DNA of 64,000 nucleotides, taken from assembly GCF_000971295.1 (NCBI RefSeq), contig NZ_LANJ01000016.1:248001-312000 (forward strand). The letters are read 5' to 3'. The stretch's first letter is position 1, and each line of letters starts with the position of its first letter. The notes beneath the pieces are model-generated. The model was not told the origin of the DNA. It ran no database searches and worked only from the letters and a program-made list of their open reading frames with translations. Shown here in pieces: positions 56,104 to 63,190 of the stretch. This stretch comes from Devosia epidermidihirudinis (GTDB lineage Bacteria; Pseudomonadota; Alphaproteobacteria; Rhizobiales; Devosiaceae). A program made the position numbers and the translations under genes.

Positions 56104-56627
56104 TCGAAGTCCTCATCCGGGTAGACGCCCCAGAGTTCTTCCTGGTGCAAATAGCCCGAATAGGTGGCCGAGCGCTGGTCACCCTCCTGGTGCGTAGTGC
56201 TGACCTCGCACCAGGTGCCATCACACTGCTTGATGGTGACGCGCAGGCCCGGTCCCAGCCGGGCGCGCACTGTGGCGTCGTCAGAGCGATTGGCCAGCAG
56301 CGGGATATCCCCGTTGGCGATCAGGGGCGTAACATAGCCGACGCGTGTGCCCGACAACAGGTTCTGGTGCACCCAGCCCTCTTCGCCATCCGCATCGCGG
56401 ATCTTCCGCCAGGTGTCGAATTCCTGGACGATCTCGACCGGCAGGCCGGATTTGAGGTAGGTCCACGCCACTTCATACTTGGTGCCGGGCCCGACGCGGA
56501 CATTGATCGGGGTCGAGCGGGTCGAGGCAAAGCGCGGCAGTTTCAGCCCGCTTGGATTGTCTGCCTGCGCAAATGCGGGCGCCAGCGAGCCAACCATGAC
56601 CAGAACCACCAATAGCAGTCGCGTCAT
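56100..56627 (-). CDS. Secreted SH3b-domain protein
   Basis: From the ATG at 56627 the product is 175 residues with a signal peptide (MTRLLLVVLVMVGSLAPAFAQ). Two bacterial SH3-type repeats follow: TPINVRVGPGTKYEVAWTYLKSGLPVEIVQEFDTWRKIRD, then the second with LLANRSDDATVRARLGPGLRVTIKQCDGTWCEVS. SH3b domains bind cell-wall peptides or other ligands in the periplasm. A longer start at 56687 adds an Arg-rich extension. It overlaps the gpx stop by four bases. Confidence 0.85.
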   Translation of the reverse strand: MTRLLLVVLVMVGSLAPAFAQADNPSGLKLPRFASTRSTPINVRVGPGTKYEVAWTYLKSGLPVEIVQEFDTWRKIRDADGEEGWVHQNLLSGTRVGYVTPLIANGDIPLLANRSDDATVRARLGPGLRVTIKQCDGTWCEVSTTHQEGDQRSATYSGYLHQEELWGVYPDEDFD

Positions 56628-56790
56628 CAGGCGATGAAAATGCGGGAAATGACGGGTGCGCCGTGCGCGTAAGGTCTCGTCGAACATGACTTTGCAGAAA
56701 AATGGAATTGCCCTATCAGTACTGACAGAACCTTAATGGTCGCTGAAAGGGTGGTGCTTATCGCCCTTGGCCGCCTCGCCTCTGGACCGC

Positions 56791-57783
56791 ATGACCAGCC
56801 ATAAACCCAAGATACTCGTGACACGGCGCCTGCCCGAATCCATCGAGGCACGCATGGCCACCCTGTTTGAAACCGACGTCAACGAGGCGGACGTTACCTT
56901 GTCGGGCGACGACATTCTGGCCGGGCTTGATGGCAAGGACGTGCTGGTTTCCTCGATTACCGACCGCATTGACGCTGATTTGATCCGCCGCCTGCCCAAA
57001 TCGGTGCGGCTGATCGCGCAGTTTGGCAATGGCGTCGACAATATCGACGTTGATGCAGCGCTGGCTGCAGGCCTCACCGTCACCAATACTCCCAGCGTTT
57101 TGACCGAAGACACGGCTGATATGGCCATGGCCCTGATGCTGGCGCTGCCGCGGCGATTGGTCGAGGGCACGCAGATGCTGGTGCGGGATCGCGCCTGGGC
57201 CGGCTGGTCGCCAACTTCTATGCTGGGCCATCGCCTGCGGGGCAAGGCGCTCGGCATTGTCGGCATGGGTCGTATCGGCACGGCAGTGGCCCAGCGCGCC
57301 AAAGCGTTCGGGCTCAACATTCACTATTACTCGCGCAATCGTCGTCCGCCCGGCGTCGAGATGCCGCTCGAGGCGACCTATTGGGACGATCTCGATGCTA
57401 TGCTGGGTGCGGTCGATATTGTCTCGCTGCACACGCCCCATACCCGCGAGACGTTCCATATTCTGTCGGCTGAGCGCATGGCGCTGATGCGGCAGGGCAG
57501 TTTCGTCGTCAATGTCAGTCGCCCTGAACTGGTCGATGAGGCCGCGCTTGTCGCTGCCATCGAGGACGGGCATCTCAGTGGGGCCGCGCTCGACGTGTTC
57601 GACAATCGCAACGGCATTAATCCGCGCCTTTTGGCACTGGCTGAGGCCAACAAGGTCGTATTGACCGCCCATATGGCGTCGGCAACGCTCGAGGCCCGCA
57701 TTGAGATGGGCGAGACGGTGATCGTCAATATCCGCACCTTTATGGATGGCCATCAGCCGCCGCATCGCCTGCTGCCCGGATGA
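56791..57783 (+). CDS. D-isomer specific 2-hydroxyacid dehydrogenase
   Basis: The 330-residue product carries the NAD fold of the family: GIVGMGRIGTAVAQRAKAFG, then the catalytic Arg in NVSRPELVDEAAL and His in VLTAHMASATLEARIEMG. IAQFGNGVDNIDVDAA is the substrate-loop motif. The usual 'DVFE' Glu is Asp here (ALDVFDN), unlike most members. It reduces 2-oxoacids such as glyoxylate or hydroxypyruvate; the exact substrate is open. The ATG at 56791 is preferred to the TTG at 56767. It precedes rbfA by 54 bp. Confidence 0.9.
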   Translation: MTSHKPKILVTRRLPESIEARMATLFETDVNEADVTLSGDDILAGLDGKDVLVSSITDRIDADLIRRLPKSVRLIAQFGNGVDNIDVDAALAAGLTVTNTPSVLTEDTADMAMALMLALPRRLVEGTQMLVRDRAWAGWSPTSMLGHRLRGKALGIVGMGRIGTAVAQRAKAFGLNIHYYSRNRRPPGVEMPLEATYWDDLDAMLGAVDIVSLHTPHTRETFHILSAERMALMRQGSFVVNVSRPELVDEAALVAAIEDGHLSGAALDVFDNRNGINPRLLALAEANKVVLTAHMASATLEARIEMGETVIVNIRTFMDGHQPPHRLLPG

Positions 57784-57837
57784 CAATGCACTGGCTCTGA
57801 TTGACGCCGGGGCGGCAAGGGCCTAATTCCCCCATCC

Positions 57838-58251
57838 ATGAGCAAAGACAACAAATCTACCGGTCCTACCCAGCGCATGCTGCGCGTTGGTGAACTTGTG
57901 CGCCACGCGCTGGCCGCCATGTTCGCCCGCGGCGATGTCGAGGATGACGCGCTGCGTGGCGCCGTCATCACCGTGCCCGAAGTGCGCATGACCAATGACC
58001 TCAAGATCGCCGACGCCTATGTGATGCCACTGGGCGGCCAGCATGCCGAGGAAATCGTCGCGGCACTGAACCGCAACCGCAAGTTTATCCGTGGTCGCGT
58101 CGCGCCTCAGCTGAACCTGAAGTTCGCGCCCGAACTGCGCTTTTTCGTCGATGACACCTTTGAAGAAGCCAGCCGCATCGACGCGCTGCTGCGCTCGGAC
58201 AAAGTGCAGCGTGATCTGCAGGCTGACGACGAGGATGGCGAAGAGTCTTGA
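57838..58251 (+). CDS. rbfA: 30S ribosome-binding factor A
   Basis: The 137-residue product is a KH-type RbfA: TQRMLRVGELVRHALAAMFARGDVEDDAL, VTVPEVRMTNDLKIADAYVMPLGG and APQLNLKFAPELRFFVDDTFEEASRIDALL. It binds the 30S precursor during 16S maturation. It overlaps the TTG start of truB. In many genomes it follows infB; here the gene before it is a hydroxyacid dehydrogenase instead. Confidence 0.96.
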   Translation: MSKDNKSTGPTQRMLRVGELVRHALAAMFARGDVEDDALRGAVITVPEVRMTNDLKIADAYVMPLGGQHAEEIVAALNRNRKFIRGRVAPQLNLKFAPELRFFVDDTFEEASRIDALLRSDKVQRDLQADDEDGEES

Positions 58252-59150
58252 GCGCGCCAAAACGCGCCAAGCGCGCCATCTCGGGCTGGGTCGTTCTCAA
58301 CAAGCCCTACAACATGACCTCGACCCAGGCCGTGGGCAAAGTGCGGTGGTTATTCAGCGCCGCCAAGGCGGGGCACGCCGGCACGCTTGATCCCCTGGCC
58401 ACCGGCATTTTGCCGATTGCGCTGGGCGAGGCCACTAAGGCTGTGCCGCAGGTGCAGGACGGCACCAAGGTCTATCACTTTGCAATTCTGTGGGGCAGCG
58501 CCACAACGACCGATGACGCCGAAGGCGAGGTCGTCGCGACCTCTGACGTCCGACCCGATCAGGCGGCCGTGGAAGCCATCCTGCCGCGCTTTACGGGCAC
58601 CATCATGCAGCGGCCGCCGATTTATTCGGCGCTCAAGATCGATGGCGAGCGCGCCTATGATCTGGCTCGCGCTGGTGAAACCGTTGAGTTGGCCGAGCGT
58701 GAAATCCAGGTCGATGAACTCAACCTGATCTCGCATGATAGCGAAAAGACCGTTCTTGAAGCGGTGTGCGGCAAGGGCACCTATGTGCGGTCGCTGGCGC
58801 GCGATATCGCCGAGGCGCTGGGCACGCGTGGTCACGTCTCCATGCTGCACCGTGCTGCTGTCGGCCCGTTCAATGATGCCGATGCGCTGACCATCGATCA
58901 GCTCGAAGCGCTGGAGCAGCCAGAGCGCGATGCGCTGCTCAAGGGTGTTGCCGCGGGCTTTTCAGATCTGCCGGAAATCCGGCTCGACGCGGCTCAGGCC
59001 AGCGCCGTGCGCCATGGCAATACCGTGCTGCTGACCGGGGCGGGGTCGCCGATCACGCTGGATGAATGCTGGGCAAGCTTTAAGGGCGAAGTGCTGGCAA
59101 CGGGGTGGGTCGAATTCGGCCAGTTCCGCCCCAAGCGGGTCTTCAACTAG
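58248..59150 (+). CDS. truB: tRNA pseudouridine(55) synthase
   Basis: The 300-residue product starts with TTG overlapping the rbfA stop. The catalytic Asp is in GHAGTLDPLATGILPIALGEATK, followed by QRPPIYSALKIDGERAYDLARAGE and the family segment YVRSLARDIAEALGTRGHVSMLHRAAVGPF. It makes pseudouridine 55 in the T-arm of tRNA. The TTG is accepted because no ATG gives a complete N terminus. A terminator follows. Confidence 0.96.
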   Translation: MSAPKRAKRAISGWVVLNKPYNMTSTQAVGKVRWLFSAAKAGHAGTLDPLATGILPIALGEATKAVPQVQDGTKVYHFAILWGSATTTDDAEGEVVATSDVRPDQAAVEAILPRFTGTIMQRPPIYSALKIDGERAYDLARAGETVELAEREIQVDELNLISHDSEKTVLEAVCGKGTYVRSLARDIAEALGTRGHVSMLHRAAVGPFNDADALTIDQLEALEQPERDALLKGVAAGFSDLPEIRLDAAQASAVRHGNTVLLTGAGSPITLDECWASFKGEVLATGWVEFGQFRPKRVFN

Positions 59151-59163
59151 GCTTCTGAAATGC

Positions 59164-59198
59164 AAAAGGCGGGGAGCAATCCCCGCCTTCTTTGTCTT
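59164..59198 (+). terminator. Rho-independent terminator of truB
   Basis: AAGGCGGGGA-gcaa-TCCCCGCCTT forms a 10-bp stem followed by 'ctttgtctt'. It lies 13 bases past the truB stop. Confidence 0.8.
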
Positions 59199-59278
59199 CA
59201 CCGGTGGATGAAGAACACAATAATCAGGACCAGCCAGATCGGCACGCCCAGGAGCCAAAGGCCGAGAGCTCTAAACAT
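59198..59278 (-). CDS. 26-residue membrane peptide
   Basis: MFRALGLWLLGVPIWLVLII then VFFIHR is a single hydrophobic segment with a basic end. AAAGGAG lies eight bases before the ATG. It is 15 bases past the stop of the 294-residue gene and so probably shares its transcript. The pattern of a basic-capped helix fits a small inner-membrane protein. Confidence 0.75.
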   Translation of the reverse strand: MFRALGLWLLGVPIWLVLIIVFFIHR

Positions 59279-59293
59279 GGATAGTCTCCTTTC

Positions 59294-60178
59294 CTAGAAG
59301 CGACGGAATACGTCGGCAAACACAGTGTTTTCGTCGCGATGATTGCCACCCTTCTGGGCTGCCCAAAAGGCGCCGATGGCCGAGACAAGCAGCGATGCTG
59401 CAATCAGGAAGGCGCCGATAATGCTGACATTGCGGGCAATGCGGGCTGCCTCGATTGCGTCCTGACGGGCCTTTTCGACATTGGCTGCCACCGTATCGAC
59501 GCGGGCCTGTGCATCAGCCTGCGAGAGACCGGTATTGGCTGCCACGACATTGGCGAGATAGGTGCGGTCGTCTGCACTTACAGTGCCGTCACCCAAGGCG
59601 GCCTGAACGAAGATACGCCCTGCTTCATCGCGTGCCGTGGTGGCTTCGACCGGCTGGGTCGAGCGGAACAGGGTATCGATGAAATAGGCGTTCGGATCGA
59701 CCGCGTCGCTGGCAACATTGGAGGCAGCCGTGGTGACGGTTGCGGCGGCACCACCTACAACGCTGGCGGCCGCGCCAACACCACCAACGGCGATGATTGC
59801 GCCGATGATCGCCGAACCACCCCACACCAGAAGGCCATGTGCGCCATCGCGCAGATCGCTTTCATCTTCGGTGGCGTCGAAATAACGACGACGCAGGCGT
59901 CCGGTCAGATAGCTACCCGCCATAAAGCTGGAGATTTGCACCCATAGGAACCAGCTGGCTGCTGCGATGCCGACAAAGATCGGCGACACGCCGCCGCGAT
60001 CATTGAGGTCGATGAAGTTCAGGCCGACGGCCGATCCAAAGCTGATCAGGACCAGAGAAATGGCTGTTGCGAGGACAATACCGGCAATGATAGCGGGCCA
60101 ATCGACATAAGACGATTGGTCGCGATGGGTTGCTGGCTCTTCGATGATGGTAACGCCCGCGGGCGCGTCAATAGTCAT
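59294..60178 (-). CDS. Membrane protein with four to five helices, stress-type operon
   Basis: The 294-residue product has helices at about 28-54 (DWPAIIAGIVLATAISLVLISFGSAVGL), 62-88 (VSPIFVGIAAASWFLWVQISSFMAG), 112-148 and 252-272 (IIGAFLIAASLLVSAIGAFWAAQ). An acidic loop and a long helical region of about 85 residues lie between. The layout resembles rhizobial stress-induced membrane proteins of unknown function. AGGAG precedes the ATG. It sits between two tiny membrane genes, 59198 and 60224, all in one direction behind an EcfG-type promoter. Confidence 0.8.
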   Translation of the reverse strand: MTIDAPAGVTIIEEPATHRDQSSYVDWPAIIAGIVLATAISLVLISFGSAVGLNFIDLNDRGGVSPIFVGIAAASWFLWVQISSFMAGSYLTGRLRRRYFDATEDESDLRDGAHGLLVWGGSAIIGAIIAVGGVGAAASVVGGAAATVTTAASNVASDAVDPNAYFIDTLFRSTQPVEATTARDEAGRIFVQAALGDGTVSADDRTYLANVVAANTGLSQADAQARVDTVAANVEKARQDAIEAARIARNVSIIGAFLIAASLLVSAIGAFWAAQKGGNHRDENTVFADVFRRF

Positions 60179-60223
60179 GGCGGCGGCTCCTGTTGTTCTT
60201 GATTTGGATCGGGCCCTGAAAGA

Positions 60224-60298
60224 TCAGTGCAGACCGATGAACGACAGGATGGCCATGACGATGACGACCAAGCCGACAAGATAGATGATCGAGTTCAT
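60224..60298 (-). CDS. 24-residue membrane peptide
   Basis: MNSIIYLVGLVVIVMAILSF then IGLH is one hydrophobic helix. AGAGGG lies about 10 bases upstream of the ATG. Short proteins of this form are common in Rhizobiales near stress genes. It is the first gene after the promoter at 60336. Confidence 0.78.
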   Translation of the reverse strand: MNSIIYLVGLVVIVMAILSFIGLH

Positions 60299-60335
60299 TT
60301 GATTTTACCCTCTTGTTTGACGCACGTGCTCAAAC

Positions 60336-60360
60336 AACCAGAGGGGAGGGATTTCGTTCC
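60336..60360 (-). promoter_or_regulatory. EcfG-type (general stress) promoter
   Basis: On the minus strand GGAAC is followed by 16 bases and then GGTT, close to the EcfG consensus GGAAC-N16/17-CGTT. It lies about 38 bases before the 24-residue gene. It would put the three-gene set under the PhyR/EcfG general stress response. Confidence 0.7.
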
Positions 60361-60414
60361 GGCGCTGCACGACTTTTGTGCAGAGCAGCATGCAGCAAAG
60401 AGCGTTAGATCGCC

Positions 60415-61464
60415 TTAGGATTTCCAGTCAAAGGACGGCTGGACGAGCGTGTGCAGGTCTTCCAGCGGCTCACCTGCAATGCGGCGCAACAACAGTGCGC
60501 CAAGCTGACGACCGGCCCCGACGAAGTCCTCCGAGACCGTTTCTGCACCCGGCTGGAATTGGGCAAACATCATCGAGGATTGCTTGGACACCACATGAAC
60601 GTCCTGACCAACGGTCTTGCCGCTGTCATTGAGCCCACCAATGACGGCCAGCGCTGACACTTCCGACGCGCAGACATAGCCGTCGGGGCCATCGGGGCGT
60701 TTGCTGCGCTTGATGACATAGTTTCGGATCGCGTCGGTGGGGCTGCTGAGATTGATGTCGGCGGCAAATTCAAACGCGATCCCCGCCTCACCGGCCGCGC
60801 GCGCTACACCCTTTTTGAGATGCTCGGTATAAGTGAGCTCGCTATCGGGCAGCACAATGGAGATTTTTCGGCAGCCCTTTTCAACCAGGCGCTTCACCGC
60901 ACCATAGGCATAGGCCTCATTGTCGAAGTCGACATAGGGGTGTGGTTCGGGCCAGTGGGTACGGCCGTGGCTGATAAAGGGGAAGTCATTGTCGAGCAGG
61001 AAGCGCACCCGCTCGTCAAACGTTTCGGCCTTCGAGAAGATCACCCCGTCTGCCATACGATTGCGCACAATGTGGCGGACTGGCTCAATGGGCAGCACAT
61101 TGCGGAACAGCGGCGTGATGACGACGTGGTAGGCCGTGTTGCGCAGCGTCTCGGTCAAGCCACTGACGATGTTGGAGCCGAAACCATAGATCTGCTCGTC
61201 CGGCTCAAGCACCAGCGCGATCACATTGGTCCGCCCGGTCTTGAGGCGCAGCGCAGCGCGGTCCGGCAGATAGCCGATTTCGGCGGCAATTTTCTGCACC
61301 CGGTCGCGAGTTTCCTGCGCCAGTTCCGGCGCATTGTTGAGCGCGCGCGAGATTGTCGTGACGGCAAAGCCAGTCATCTGGGCAATGGTTTTCAGTGTCG
61401 GCTTGCCCGATGGTTTAACGCCACGCTTGGCCTTGCTCGCCACCGGCTGATTGTCGTCGGACAC
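60415..61464 (-). CDS. LacI family transcriptional regulator
   Basis: The 349-residue product has an N-terminal basic stretch, then the LacI helix-turn-helix (PTLKTIAQMTGFAVTTISRALNNAPELAQETRDRVQKIAAEIGYLPDRAALRLKTGRTNVIALVL), followed by the sugar-binding core (ADGVIFSKAETFDERVRFLLDN, YGAVKRLVEKGCRKISIVLPD). The inducer is probably a sugar or related molecule but cannot be read off. Within the window no sugar operon follows. A palindrome lies upstream at 61585. Confidence 0.92.
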   Translation of the reverse strand: MSDDNQPVASKAKRGVKPSGKPTLKTIAQMTGFAVTTISRALNNAPELAQETRDRVQKIAAEIGYLPDRAALRLKTGRTNVIALVLEPDEQIYGFGSNIVSGLTETLRNTAYHVVITPLFRNVLPIEPVRHIVRNRMADGVIFSKAETFDERVRFLLDNDFPFISHGRTHWPEPHPYVDFDNEAYAYGAVKRLVEKGCRKISIVLPDSELTYTEHLKKGVARAAGEAGIAFEFAADINLSSPTDAIRNYVIKRSKRPDGPDGYVCASEVSALAVIGGLNDSGKTVGQDVHVVSKQSSMMFAQFQPGAETVSEDFVGAGRQLGALLLRRIAGEPLEDLHTLVQPSFDWKS

Positions 61465-61765
61465 TTCTTACACCCCAGGAGCCGCGTTCTCTGCGCAGCT
61501 GACTTTATTGCCGCGACAACATCATAGTGTCATCAACAGTTCAAGCGCTCTGCACGTCCGGCCTTCGCCGGACAATATGTGTCGAATTATGACCGCTTGT
61601 GTCATAATTTTGTCGCCCTACGAAAGTCGAGCAGTCTTTTTCAATAAATCGTCGATTTTCGATGGTTGGGTCACTGGAAATCAGCAGGGTGCTGACCTAT
61701 CTTCACCAAACTGGTTCGACACTCAACGAACCGTGTGCGTGCAACCCATGAGGAAAGGACTGAAG
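61465..61765. other. Spacer upstream of the LacI gene
   Basis: Holds the palindrome at 61585-61609 and another 13-bp palindrome AAATCG-t-CGATTT at 61646-61658. No gene is seen. Confidence 0.5.
61585..61609. promoter_or_regulatory. Candidate LacI operator
   Basis: AATTATGAC-cgcttgt-GTCATAATT is a perfect 9-bp inverted repeat about 120 bp upstream of the LacI gene start and 157 bp before the small gene at 61766. It is a plausible operator for one or both. Confidence 0.55.
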
Positions 61766-61873
61766 ATGACGACATCGACTAGCTTCACCACCCATGCGGC
61801 TATTGCACTCGTACGCACCAATTTGCATGGCGCCAAACGCTGGCAAGGGACCTGTCGCTCGAAACGAATGTGA
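61766..61873 (+). CDS. 35-residue small protein
   Basis: MTTSTSFTTHAAIALVRTNL then HGAKRWQGTCRSKRM. AGGAAAGGAC precedes the ATG at a proper distance. No membrane segment; basic C terminus. No family recognised. Confidence 0.5.
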   Translation: MTTSTSFTTHAAIALVRTNLHGAKRWQGTCRSKRM

Positions 61874-61987
61874 CCTGCGTCACACCACCGTCTCACAGAA
61901 TCGATAGACCCCCAGCATTGACGGCCAGATGGTGCAATTGATTGCCCATTCCTGTTGGCCTTCAGCGCGCAAGTGGAGAATCCACCC

Positions 61988-62209
61988 ATGCAGGAAAATA
62001 GCTTAGATCGGGCCAAGGCCCACAGACCCATTGTGATAGAAGTTGCGGGCGAGCCGTTGGGCGTTGTCGTGCCGCATGCCGAAGGCTACCGGTTTTTGGC
62101 CGTGAAGCTTCCAGCCTTCGCCATTGACGGACAGCAGTTCGAAACAGTCGAGAAGGCGCATTTCGCCGTATCGCAGGCTGTGCGTAAGGGAACAGCCGAC
62201 GCCGCGTAA
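61988..62209 (+). CDS. Small protein of unknown function
   Basis: The 73-residue product MQENSLDRAKAHRPIVIEVA then GEPLGVVVPHAEGYRFLAVK, ending QAVRKGTADAA. A weak site GGAGA lies ten bases before the ATG. It is soluble with a beta-rich core (IVIEVAGEPLGVVV). No family recognised; similar proteins occur in Rhizobiales. Confidence 0.65.
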   Translation: MQENSLDRAKAHRPIVIEVAGEPLGVVVPHAEGYRFLAVKLPAFAIDGQQFETVEKAHFAVSQAVRKGTADAA

Positions 62210-62232
62210 GCGCAGCGTCGGACCCACTTTAT

Positions 62233-62457
62233 TTAGTCGTCATTGGTGGAATTGAGTTCGCTCGGCCGCTTGCCCTCGGCAGTCGGTCCGGCTGGTGAAA
62301 GACATGCCTCAACGGCATTAGCCAATGCTTCCACGTCGATTTTTGACGCACCGGCTTGCGCCTGGCGGTCAAGCTCTGTCGACAAAGCGGAGACGAGCGC
62401 CTCGCGGCGCCCGGTGTTTGAACTAGTTGTTTCCATTGATGGAAAGCCCGCCGTCAT
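62233..62457 (-). CDS. Small helical protein downstream of a membrane peptide
   Basis: The 74-residue frame, or 67 from ATG 62436 (METTSSNTGRREALVSALST), ends in PTAEGKRPSELNSTNDD. It is mostly helical, rich in Ala and Glu. Its start overlaps or abuts the stop of the 48-residue gene (62423), suggesting one operon. Function unknown. Confidence 0.6.
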   Translation of the reverse strand: MTAGFPSMETTSSNTGRREALVSALSTELDRQAQAGASKIDVEALANAVEACLSPAGPTAEGKRPSELNSTNDD

Positions 62458-62569
62458 CTACCCGCACTTCAATGCCAGGGCGCGACTGCTGCTGGTAGGT
62501 GTAGATACCAAAGCCCACGACAGCCACCAGCAGGATGGCGATAACAGCATAAAGACCATTGCGATTCAT
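62423..62569 (-). CDS. 48-residue single-pass membrane protein
   Basis: MNRNGLYAVIAILLVAVVGF then GIYTYQQQSRPGIEVRVDDG and GLSINGNN. One membrane helix, then a polar periplasmic tail. CAGGAG precedes the ATG by five to six bases. An EcfG-like promoter sits just upstream (62600-62624). Confidence 0.75.
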   Translation of the reverse strand: MNRNGLYAVIAILLVAVVGFGIYTYQQQSRPGIEVRVDDGGLSINGNN

Positions 62570-62599
62570 GAGAACTCCTGACGCTAGATTATGCTGGTC

Positions 62600-62624
62600 A
62601 ACGCACAACTTGCCGTCTGGTTCA
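62600..62624 (-). promoter_or_regulatory. EcfG-like promoter of the 48-residue gene
   Basis: On the minus strand TGAAC-N16-CGTT, one base from the GGAAC-N16-CGTT consensus. It lies about 31 bases before the start codon, within the 3' end of phnN. The match is weaker than at 60336. Confidence 0.5.
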
Positions 62625-63188
62625 CTCAACAGCCGCAATTGCTCGCAGCGCCAAGACAAAGGCAGTAACGCCAATAGCCAGTGAGCCGGAATTGTCGATG
62701 ATAACAGGTGAAATCCCGGCGGGAACCGGGCCGCTCTCTCGCGCCAGACGTGCCGTCACCTGATCGGCGCTTTCGCGTCCGCGCGAAATCAGTCGTTCGG
62801 CGCGCAGGGAAATCTCGGCCGTGATCAGCACGACCGAACAGGCGGGATACTTTTCGCGCGCTGCGCCGATGATATGGCGCGAGACATTGGCCACCACGGT
62901 TTTGCCAAGGGCGATATCGGTTTCAAGGCTGATCGGCAGCCCGTAGCGCAGATTGTGCGCATCCCAGGTCAGCGCGAAGCGGCCGGCGTCTTCAGCAAGC
63001 CGGAAGTCCTCAACCTCCATGCTGTCGTGGTCTTCGACCTCGGCATCGGCGGGGCGCGTCACGGTGCGGCGGACAAAGACAAAGCGCTTGTCATTGTCCA
63101 GCGCCTTGCGCGCGCCATTGATGAGACTGTCCTTTCCGACACCGGATGGACCCACGACCAGAACGAGTGAACCGAGTGGTCGTGCCAT
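62622..63188 (-). CDS. phnN: Ribose 1,5-bisphosphate phosphokinase PhnN
   Basis: The 188-residue product holds Walker A VGPSGVGKDSLINGAR and the guanylate-kinase-like fold with RFVFVRRTVTRPADAEVEDH. FALTWDAHNLRYGLP is the PhnN segment. It phosphorylates ribose 1,5-bisphosphate to PRPP at the end of the C-P lyase pathway. The ATG at 63188 is two bases past the phnM stop, so the two are one transcript. A TTG at 63194 is an alternative. Confidence 0.93.
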   Translation of the reverse strand: MARPLGSLVLVVGPSGVGKDSLINGARKALDNDKRFVFVRRTVTRPADAEVEDHDSMEVEDFRLAEDAGRFALTWDAHNLRYGLPISLETDIALGKTVVANVSRHIIGAAREKYPACSVVLITAEISLRAERLISRGRESADQVTARLARESGPVPAGISPVIIDNSGSLAIGVTAFVLALRAIAAVE

Positions 63189-63190
63189 GG

